Source: Glandiceps talaboti | Taxonomy: Eukaryota; Hemichordata; Enteropneusta; Spengelidae | NCBI RefSeq assembly: GCF_964340395.1 | Contig: NC_135559.1 | Span: 23,933,464 to 23,963,463, forward strand | DNA: 30,000 bases | Direction: 5' to 3' | Part shown: positions 22,101 through 30,000 of the stretch, piece after piece | Position numbering within the stretch: position 1 is the stretch's first letter | Layout: each line of letters starts with the position of its first letter | The notes under the pieces: generated by a model | Seen by the model: only the letters and a program-made list of their open reading frames with translations | Told to the model about the DNA's origin: nothing | Databases searched by the model: none | Program-made: the position numbers and the translations under genes

Positions 22101-23068
22101 AGATCTGTATTAACATGACAATCACACACACAGTGTATTTCAAGCTATAGATCTGCATTAACATGACAATCACACTGTAACAGTGTATTTCAAGCTATAG
22201 ATCTGTATTAACATGACAATCACACACAGAGTGTATTTCAAGCTATAGATCTGTATTAACATGACAATCACACTGTAACAGTGTATTTCAAGCTATAGAT
22301 CTGTATTAACATGACAATCACACACAGTGTATTTCAAGCTATAGATCTGTATTAACATGACAATCATACTGTAACAGTGTATTTCAAGCTATAGATCTGC
22401 ATTAACATGACAATCACACTCAGTGTATTTCAAGCTATAGATCTGTATTAACATGACAATCACACACAGTGTATTTCAAGCTATAGATCTGTATTAACAT
22501 GACAATCACACACACAGTGTATTTCAAGCTATAGATCTGTATTAACATGACAATCACACACACAGTGTATTTCAAGCTATAGATCTGCATTAACATGACA
22601 ATCACACTGTAACAGTGTATTTCAAGCTATAGATCTGTATTAACATGACAATCACACACAGAGTGTATTTCAAGCTATAGATCTGTATTAACATGACAAT
22701 CACACACACAGTGTATTTCAAGCTATAGATCTGTATTAACATGACAATCACACACACAGTGTATTTCAAGCTATAGATCTGCATTAACATGACAATCACA
22801 CTGTAACAGTGTATTTCAAGCTATAGATCTGTATTAACATGACAATCACACACAGAGTGTATTTCAAGCTATAGATCTGTATTAACATGACAATCACACT
22901 GTAACAGTGTATTTCAAGCTATAGATCTGTATTAACATGACAATCACACACAGTGTATTTCAAGCTATAGATCTGTATTAACATGACAATCATACTGTAA
23001 CAGTGTATTTCAAGCTATAGATCTGCTTTAACATGACAATCACACACAGTGTGTATTTCAAGCAATAA
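19106..23068. repeat. 44-48-bp minisatellite, about 85 units, with a 768-bp higher-order repeat
   Basis: The unit contains CTATAGATCTGTATTAACAT, GACAATCACACA and GTGTATTTCAAG. Length differences come from a CA run of varying size, from a GAGTG form, and from a CTGTAACAGTG form that is restricted to the right half. From about 20993 the variants follow a fixed order of 16 units, repeated at 21761 with a shift of exactly 768 bp. A third copy lacking the first three units ends at about 23020. Many short minus-strand open frames here (reading like MIVMLMQIYSLKYT) are copies of the unit, not genes. Confidence 0.95.
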
Positions 23069-23322
23069 TATTTGATAAATGATATATTCCTTGAATATAC
23101 AAAATTAAGCAATCCACGGATTTATAATTTAAAGTTTGAAGACAATAAGCCTGTCATCAATAAAGAAAAAATATCTTAAAGTTCCTAAAATTGATGTGAG
23201 CAGATCTAGTAAGAGTTAATTTTTATGGCCCAAGTATAGTAGACTAGTGCTATCAAATCAGTGTTAATAATATATGAAATGATTATGTCAGTGTTATCGT
23301 ATATTTTTTGTTTATATTCTAG
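23069..23322 (+). other. Intron end upstream of the GluN1-like exon
   Basis: About 250 bp of non-repetitive AT-rich sequence ends in a T-rich tract and the acceptor TTTATATTCTAG, with AG at 23321-23322. A polypyrimidine-like run (ATATTTTTTGTTTATATTCT) precedes it. Confidence 0.75.
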
Positions 23323-23511
23323 CATATCCACATGTCATTCTTACGGACAGTACCACCATATACACATCAAGCATTAGTGTGGGCTGACTTGTTGCGAGAT
23401 TTTGGATGGACCCGTGTTGTACTGATAACCAGTGATGACCAGGATGGACGGGCTATTTATAATATATTTCATGACCTAGAAGATACACTCGATAGTAATA
23501 ATGGTTTTATG
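23323..23511 (+). CDS. grin1: NMDA receptor subunit GluN1-like, one internal exon of the amino-terminal domain
   Basis: GluN1 is the obligatory glycine-binding subunit of NMDA-type glutamate receptors, a cation channel of the postsynaptic membrane. This 63-codon exon begins [16 protein letters not shown] and continues with a VWADLL helix, [17 protein letters not shown] and DLEDTLDS. The [13 protein letters not shown] word and the SDD.(D/E)GRA word are hallmarks of the extracellular bilobed amino-terminal domain of GluN1, N-terminal to the ligand-binding domain. The exon is bounded by TTCTAG at 23317-23322 and GTAAGG at 23512-23517, and its 189 bp keep the frame, so it is a phase-0 exon if the preceding one ends in phase 0. 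Reading past the donor gives 51 residues of intron-like sequence before a stop. No upstream exon can be recognised from 1 to 23322 and no downstream exon up to 30000, so the flanking introns are large or the neighbouring exons lie outside. A related glutamate-receptor paralogue is the main alternative. Confidence 0.87.
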
Positions 23512-23673
23512 GTAAGGGTAGGTGATCACTATGTGTTGTACTTTAATTGTTTACTTTGCCTAAAATCTCTTCTGAGCATGCATCATGGCTACATTTGCAC
23601 ACCAAAATATGTTATCAAGAATTGTTGTAATTCTGTATCTTCTTTCTTTGGGGTTGAGTGGTGTTGAGCATTC

Positions 23674-23822
23674 CAAGTTTGTAAGCCTCACCTCTGCAGA
23701 CTGGGTTATAACCCACCAAGTTTGTAAGCCTCACCTCTGCAGACTGGGTTAGAACCAACCAAGTTTGTAAGCCTCACCTCTGCAGACTGGGTTAGAACCC
23801 ACCAAGTTTGTAAGCCTCACCT
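23674..23822. repeat. 43-bp tandem repeat, about 3.5 copies
   Basis: Units start with CAAGTTTGTAAGCCTCACCT and continue with CTGCAGACTGGGTTAGAACC. They begin at 23674, 23717, 23760 and 23803, exactly 43 bp apart. The array lies 162 bp after the GluN1-like exon, within the presumed intron. Confidence 0.95.
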
Positions 23823-23825
23823 CAC

Positions 23826-24660
23826 AATTTAGTACATTCGTTAAACATAACAACATACATTTGTCCTATAAAATTTGGTGATGTACCTTACAGCGTTAAC
23901 GAATAATTTGCATAATTAATTATTTTTGGTAATTAGGCTATATCTTAAGAATGCATCCTTCATATTCAACATAATTTAGTACATACGCTAACCATGAGAA
24001 AACACATATGTCCTATCAAGTTTGTTGATGTACCTTTCAGTGTTAATGAATAATTTGCATAATTAATGATTTTTGGTAATTAGGCTATATCTTAAGACTG
24101 CATACTTCAATTTCAATACAATTTAGTACATATGTTAAACATAACAGAGTGCATATCTCCTATAAAAGTTGTTGATTTTGTTTGAAGATTTTGTGAATAA
24201 TTTGCATAATTAATTATTTTTGGTAATTAGGCTATATCTTAAGACTGCATACTTGAATTTCAATATAATTTAAATTTAAACCATAACAAAGCGGATATGT
24301 CCTATAAAATATTTGATATAGCTTAGTCAGTTTTAATGAAAAATTTGCATAATTAATTATTTTAGGTAACTAGGTTGTATCTTAAAAATGCAAGCTTCAA
24401 ATTTCGTATAATATGATACATATATCAACCATAATAATACGCACCTGTCCTATGAAGTTTGTTCCTACAACTTTTACCTTTAATGAGTATTTTGAATAAT
24501 GAACGGTATTCAGTAATTAAGCAGTATCATGCAATCTTCAAATTCTGTATAATTTAGCACATACATTAACCTAAGAAAGCACGCTTGTCCAAAAACAAAG
24601 CCTGTTACCATAGTTTTTTTTTTAGTTTAATGAGTTATTTGCATAATTAGTAATTCCCTT
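23826..24660. repeat. Diverged 147-bp tandem repeat, about 5.7 copies
   Basis: Units share AATTTAGTACAT, a GTCCTATAAA word, AATTTGCATAATTAATTATT and AATTAGGCTATATCTTAAGA. The AATTTAGTAC anchor occurs at 23826, 23973 and 24120, with more decayed copies up to 24550. Divergence between units grows to the right, and the array ends beside a CCCTTACGGGAGG segment. It may be the body of a repeat family whose end is that segment. Confidence 0.85.
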
Positions 24661-24689
24661 ACGGGAGGCATTCAGTTTAAATCTGGTTT
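24656..24689. repeat. Dispersed short repeat, also at 18870-18902
   Basis: CCCTTACGGGAGGCATTCAG followed by TTTAAATCTGG matches 18870-18902 with few differences. A related CCCTTACAGGAGG lies inverted at about 29878-29890. It probably marks the end of a dispersed element family. Confidence 0.6.
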
Positions 24690-25078
24690 TTCTTCATATG
24701 ACTACTCATTCAATATACAATCACTGATCTATTTTTTGTTTTTTCTGTGGAGAATGTGCATGGGTGTGTGTTTTCTTCTGTTCAGTAATTTTTGTTTTTG
24801 TGTTTTGAGTAAGTCAACAATGGGATCACAGCCTCCCACAGTATCCATTCCTGAAAAAAAGAAAGCAAAAATTTATATCAAAACTGCCAAACGAGTGTGT
24901 GGAGTGACGATGTTGTATTTTCTCTTGAACTAGATAATAGAATGATACATGAACTTCGATGTCATTTTTGCCCTGATTCAGTGGTTGGCAGGCATGTAAT
25001 GTAAACGAGCCACATTTTAATTTTCCAAATAAGAAACTTCACAAACAAATGCATTCAGGGCTTGTTTGGGTGTTTTTT
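24690..25078. other. Sequence without recognisable gene
   Basis: A 65-codon plus-strand open frame (24736-24933) ends in a lysine-rich stretch that reads KKKAKIYIKTAKRVCGV. It does not match the residues expected next in GluN1 and has no clear splice context, so I do not call it an exon. Confidence 0.4.
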
Positions 25079-25700
25079 GTCCCCGTCAGACGAAGTCAGG
25101 GACCGGGACTTATGGATTGGGTTCCGTCCGTCTGTCCTTCCGTTCGTTCGTCCGTCCATCCAGAGCCATTTCTTGGAGATGCCTGGACCGATTTTTTTCA
25201 AACTTGGTACAGGGAAACATACAATGGCATACATATGCACATCAATTTGTTTCATGATACAATCCAATATAGCCGCCTAGAGGCCATTTTGTTTGCAAAT
25301 TTTCCCTGTCCAAAGCCATAACTCAGACATGCTTGAACAGATCTCATTCAAAGTTGGTATTAGGACAGTGTTCTATAACATGCATGTGCATATTCATTGT
25401 TGTTGTGATACAATCCGATATAGCTGCCTGGCAGCCATTTTTTTGGTGCAGTTTTCATGTCCAAAGCCATAACTCAGACATGCTTGAACAGGATCCCCCC
25501 CCCCCCCCCCCCCGTACCCGACCCATCCTTTATTGTTGAATGGTTTATTCCATGACGTCATCTTGAAGAGTAGGCATGTCTCATGTCCAATGAGGAGACA
25601 CAACATGAGTAGGCATGTTCCATGTCCAACGAGCAGACACAACATATCTAAGTCTGTTTGATTTAGGTTCACAAGTGTTGTTGCATGATCAGAGAAGTGA
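25079..25700 (+). mobile_element. Family B element, copy 2
   Basis: In the same orientation as 16961-17920, this copy begins with GTCCCCGTCAGACGAAGTC, a shorter and more mutated (GTCC)n tract (about 25121-25161), and the first unit with CATACATATGCACATCAATT. It then has fewer 151-bp units, a C19 run at 25495-25513 where copy 1 has only five C's, and the tail ACCCGACCCATCCTTTATTG through GTTGCATGATCAGAG. The tail carries a local duplication of a TAGGCATGT(C/T)(C/T)CATGTCCAA segment at about 25571-25632. The right terminal AGCGGGGACT of copy 1 is not found. Confidence 0.75.
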
Positions 25701-26072
25701 TATCAAGAAAATGACAACATAAACTTATGAAATAAACTTATTATTATTACTTATTATTATTAAATAGTTTTTACTAAGGGAAGGCAGATATATCAAGTGC
25801 ACCGTAATTACGCGTCAGGACGAGTTACGCCGGGTGAAGACGCGTGAAGACGATAAACGACGAGAAACGGGAGATAATGAGGTGTTCGTAGTTCATGAAT
25901 AACTGACAATAGATAATGACTTTTGCCCTCCTTTGTTTTCTATAAGTACATCGTATTCACGCGTTTCGGGATGTTATCGCCTTGGTTTGTTTCCAGTACC
26001 GACATCGTCTTTGTGCGTCTTTGACCGTAATTTGAAAAAAAAAGTAAAAAACATCGGAACTATGCACAATCA

Positions 26073-27426
26073 ACAGGGCTCGAAATGAACTTGTTTCCCT
26101 GGTAGTCCCGTACAACACATGTAAAGGTACATACAACTAGTTAATATCGTTAAATGATAAAAAGACATCCAGATGTCTAAAAAAAAAATATAATAATACA
26201 CAGACAGAAGAGGAAGGTGTGCATACAAAATTTTTAATCGAATTAAATTGTACGCGATGTATCGGTAATCGACCACGGCCCTTGGGAATGTGATGACCTT
26301 TCCACAATTATACAACCAAAACCCTGTGTGCTTATGATGATGATGAAGCAAGAAAAGGTCAAAAGCTCAATTTCCAAAATACAAGTACAACTAATTACGA
26401 TGTCGGATTACGGTATGCCAGTGCCAGTGCAGTGGTACGGTGATTAGTGTGTCGCACTGTACGCCCATTTCGTATGTCATTACTAATTTTGTATCTTTTA
26501 AATGCGACTACAAGTAAAACAGGTCTTAGAAATTCATAATTACTGCGAACAATATCAACTGAAACTTCATTTTATACGATAGGATTTAAGCCGAGAACGA
26601 CTACGAGTGTCATTTACCAAATATGTATACATCGGCAATCAACACACATGACATCAGCAATGCCATGTTGACTCATTAGTGAATGACCGGTTTACTATTC
26701 TCAGGCTGCGGACTCAGTGATATGAAACCTTGTATTTCCGCAATTTCCCAACGTAAAATGTAATTTACTTGAACTTAAGCCATAAACAAAATAAATGTAA
26801 TATCTTGGTAAGAAACATAGAGAAAAGTGACTCAGAAACAGTTGAATTACTTGTAATTTGCCCGACGAATCCACCGCTACTAACTTCAAATTGTAATCAC
26901 GGTGTGATGACGTCCAAGTTAGAAAATTATCATGGATTCATTTGTGCTCGGTTATGCAGCCGTCTAATTTACATGTTACCCTCAAAGCAACCCTTTAGAA
27001 TGGAAATTACAGTTTTCAACAACAATGAAGTTTAGAATTATTCAATGTGAAACAATGAAACAATATCGGTGATTTGTAAAATGAAAAACAATTCTCAAAT
27101 ATCGGATTGAGGAGTGAGTAGCCCAACGTACATTCATAGACATTGTGAAAGCAACTAAAATTAAAAGAGCGAGCATAGCAGCGGGAGAATGCGTTGTAGT
27201 CGTTGCAGTGTCGTATTTTGTTTTTGTAGTTAAAATGTTGCACGGCACATTTTTTTTATCGTACATGCACGGTCGCGAAAAATCGACACTTTCATTGCAA
27301 ATACATTGTTCCACATTGTAGATCTTCGAGATATTTTGTAAGCCTTTTAGGTAAATAGTAGCTCACTTAGGCTGCCAAATATTGAAAGTGGTAGCCCCGT
27401 GCCAACAGATAGACTGTTTCGAGCCC
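26073..27426. repeat. Inverted pair of a CAGGGCTCGAAA-type fragment
   Basis: ACAGGGCTCGAAATGAACTT with CTGGTAGTCCCGT at 26073-26114 has an inverted partner at about 27380-27426 (GTGGTAGCCCCGT and TTTCGAGCCCTG). The perfect match at the ends is about 12 bp. It may be a nested element inside the 4-kb one, or two remnants of a dispersed repeat in opposite orientation. Confidence 0.45.
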
Positions 27427-29377
27427 TGAGTACTCATGACCGGTATAGCGATCTACTATATAAATTAGTACACTGCTGTGTTTATCATTCCCTCTTCAAA
27501 TTAATGAGGTTAAGAAAAAACAACATTTTGAAGAAGAAAAAAATCCTCGAGTTTAAAAAGTACCAAATGTGAACGAAAAACTTACAAATAATACAGTCAA
27601 ACAAACTTTGAAATAATTTATTTTTTATTAATTACCGTTACTGGCTGTGCATCATGATTTGGTCTTGCTATATCAAATGACAGCATTAGTTACATACTGT
27701 AAACTTGATACGGAAAGCTGACATTAGGTGTCCTTGAAACTCAGAAATCTTGAACTAAAACTATCAACAACGTCAAAGTTAGGATGCTTTGTAACGCCGT
27801 ATAGTGGCCATGCCAGTGATCACGCATTGATTCAGTGCCCAACATTCATATGTTTCACTGTCACCATCATGCAACGCGATCCCCTAACACAACTTTTCGG
27901 AATTAAAATACACATGTACTAATTTCGTTTCCATTAATCTAACCCCCATCAACAAATGAAAAAAAAACACAACCTGTCCCATAAATTGGCTTCTGAGCTT
28001 TGGCAGATAGATGTTCCGATTTCCTGTAGCAAGTTCAGTGTTTTGCACACTTCAGTGAGTAGGTCAGAGGTCGCGACAGTGATGGTAGACAAAAGATGTG
28101 ACGAGAGACGACGTCAATTTAGACGTCTCATCTACTCCCCCTAATGTTTCAATTTGTAGATTAAGTTTATCAAAGTTGATCTTTTTGTGGCATTTTTTAT
28201 GTTAACAATAGAACTGTGCGTTGTCCCTGTACCTTATATGATTTCAACAAAACTTTCCCTTACGCAGTCAGTATACTTCTTGTGGGATTGACGTCAGTGC
28301 CTGGCCCTGGACTCAGATAATTTTTATGTCTGCTGTAAAATGAATGCACCAAAGCGACGCAAGTTGGGAAAATTATTGCGTCATTTGTAATTTTAGAGGG
28401 CCAATGTTGCAAGGCCGCGGCCTCGGCAGAACACTGGCCTAAGACGCCATGAGGAACGTTTGATGTTCATTCGAACCTTACAATCTTGCTGTGTTGAACT
28501 CAGGGGTCGGTCGGAAATAAAAAAAAAAGTTGTTTTTTTCTGATGTCGGAGCTGCAAATTAGGATCTGTCGTGAGATGAGAAACAGAAAAATTAAAAGGG
28601 CCGGCCTAAGCTTATAATACACGCCCTGTGGTACCTTACACCAGGGACATAACGTACTAACACTAAAAATGTAAATGACATGTAGGATTAAACTCCAGTT
28701 TCTTCCTTTCTTTTCCAAAACATAACGATTTTTATTGAAAGACGGTTACTCTAATGTCGAAAAGTAACCATGATGAAAATAACTAGGGCATGATAATAAT
28801 TTTAAAAAACTATGTATTTCATGAACAAAACAGTAAGCTAAGGTTCGGTGTTTTGATAGGTGAATTTTCAAGGTGGGACGTACGTACACATGCAGAGTGT
28901 GAATGAAAACACTGACGGAAATACGCATTCTGGAAGACATTGACAACTTTCCCAAGTCTTTTTCTCATCCTCCCTATTATTATATCATTAGTATGTAAAA
29001 CGCTGTCAATGATCAACATTATGCCGACGTTGACACTTTGATTATTGTGGCTAAACCGTACACTGAAAAGGAGAAAGTGGTCGTTTGAAAAACACGATTC
29101 ACAATTATCGCATCTGTTTTGTGTAGTGTTGTGATTTTCTTTGCCCAATTATCACTCCACAGGGCATTACGAGTTCAATTGTTCAATAGTACAGAAATCG
29201 ATATATTCAAGAAGTCTGCGATTTATTCACGAAACGTTGCGATCTTCCTTGTAACGTTCGCCGACTGATTTTCGTCCCTTATATTCAAATTTACGAACAA
29301 TACAAAAGAAAGAAAGGAAAAAACCAAGCTAGATTTTTCAGATTATCTGTTGAGTGTTTGTACATCAAATTAAATAC

Positions 29378-29552
29378 ACCGACGTACACGTCGGTACAGC
29401 CGCTGTGCTTCTGCCGTGGCTTGGATTTCGTGTATTCCTTGACGCCCACTGGGGTGAACGGCAGTATGTTGAATGGAGTTATGTCGAAACGAAGATCAGG
29501 GACCTGAAAAGGGCTGACAGGGAAAATATTCCCTGTACCTTCTGATCTTCGT
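29378..29552. repeat. Cluster of small perfect hairpins
   Basis: ACCGACG-TACA-CGTCGGT lies at 29378-29395. ACGAAGATCAG at 29489-29499 pairs with CTGATCTTCGT at 29542-29552, and nested inside is ACAGGGAA-AATA-TTCCCTGT at 29517-29536. All are perfect stems near the right end of the 4-kb element. No RNA family is recognised. Confidence 0.7.
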
Positions 29553-29874
29553 TGAGAATTAGACAAGAGACGTAGGTAAGACATGTTGTTTGATCGGAAG
29601 CTATCGAAATACAAATGGGTAACTCTTTGGAGACACATACTAATATTATATGTATTGTTTAACCCGTAGAACAACGTAAAGCCGCGTCTTTCAGATTAGT
29701 GATCGACAGACAATAGATGTTTATGTACAAACTTTGGCTCATGAATATGCGTGAAACCTTATGAATATTCGTCGTCCTTTATCGGCTTCACTTGTCTTTA
29801 CCCGGCATAACGCGTCCTAACGCGTAATTACGATACACTTGATATATCTGCCTTCCCTAAGGTCTCTCTGTTTT

Positions 29875-29928
29875 TACCTCCTGTAAGGGTACTGGAGGTA
29901 TTAAAAGGGGAAGGTGTGTCTGTGTGTG

Positions 29929-29977
<49 letters not shown>

Positions 29978-30000
29978 GCTGTCTGTCTGTGTGTCTGTGT
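29875..30000. repeat. Hairpin followed by (TG)n/(CTGT)n microsatellite, cut by window end
   Basis: TACCTCC at 29875-29881 pairs with GGAGGTA at 29894-29900. After AAGGGGAAGG a TG run passes into a long CTGT run from about 29922 to the window end. The arrangement resembles the ends of families A and B, so a further element may start here. Confidence 0.6.

Larger units (their letters stand above)
25778..29857. mobile_element. 4.08-kb element with long terminal inverted repeats, PIF/Harbinger-like
   Basis: The left end, GGGAAGGCAGATATATCAAG (25778 on), is repeated inverted at the right end (CTTGATATATCTGCCTTCCC, ending 29857). The first 22 bases are identical, and similarity continues for about 85 bp with roughly a dozen differences (GTAATTACGCGT, GCCGGGT and GATAAA words are shared). 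The element is flanked by TAA on both sides (25775-25777, 29858-29860), which fits the TWA target duplication of PIF/Harbinger. The interior has only short open frames (largest 127 codons, 29291-29674 minus). None resembles a Harbinger nuclease or a Myb-like partner, so it appears non-autonomous. Confidence 0.8.

Noticed and set aside
19152-22799. Many small minus-strand open frames of MIVMLMQIYSLKYT type
   Set aside because: They are translations of the 44-48-bp satellite unit. Their recurrence was useful only to reveal the 768-bp higher-order repeat.
24736-24933. Next exon of the GluN1-like gene
   Set aside because: The residues do not fit the following part of the amino-terminal domain, and splice sites are not convincing.
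28819-29674. Transposase remnants in minus-strand open frames of 109 and 127 codons
   Set aside because: No DDE or Myb-like motif could be seen. The frames are short and overlap hairpins, so I leave the element as non-autonomous.

Overview
This window looks like intron and intergenic DNA from an animal nuclear genome, most likely a marine invertebrate. It is AT-rich and dominated by repeats. Only one protein-coding piece is recognisable: a 63-codon exon at 23323-23511 (+). It has good splice sites and its product matches the amino-terminal domain of the NMDA-type glutamate receptor subunit GluN1. A deuterostome such as a lancelet or an acorn worm would fit the single-exon, large-intron, minisatellite-rich style, but a mollusc is not excluded and no species call can be made from this sequence.

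Layout. 1-417 is plain sequence. 418-6709 is a 6.3-kb minisatellite of about 175 copies of a 36-bp unit. Because 36 is a multiple of three, the array carries huge stop-free frames on both strands (1953 and 1503 codons); I do not regard these as genes. 6861-7051 is a short 40-bp repeat with a hairpin in each unit. 7052-8111 is plain AT-rich DNA. 8112-9617 is a 32/30-bp minisatellite of roughly 47 units. 10067-16622 is a cluster of non-autonomous mobile-element copies: three copies (two partial at least) of a foldback family with hairpin ends (called family A here) and a 2.3-kb inverted-repeat-bounded element (family D) abutting the first copy. A 46-bp tandem repeat lies among them. 16961-17920 and 25079-about 25700 are two copies of another family (family B) with a terminal hairpin, a microsatellite and 151-bp internal tandem repeats.

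19106-23068 is a third large minisatellite of about 85 units of 44-48 bp. Its last 2 kb is built from a 16-unit, 768-bp higher-order repeat present two and a half times. It stops about 255 bp before the GluN1 exon. Just after the exon come a 43-bp repeat and a diverged 147-bp repeat. 25778-29857 is a 4.08-kb element with roughly 85-bp imperfect terminal inverted repeats and a TAA target duplication, which fits the PIF/Harbinger superfamily; I could find no transposase in it. The window ends in a (CTGT)n tract behind another small hairpin.

The genes do not form a pathway here, since there is only one exon. The interest lies in the repeat structure: higher-order repeats, hairpin-plus-microsatellite element ends in several families, and a short phrase shared by families that otherwise differ. 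I found no convincing new molecular system, and the long open frames are best explained as satellite artefacts.
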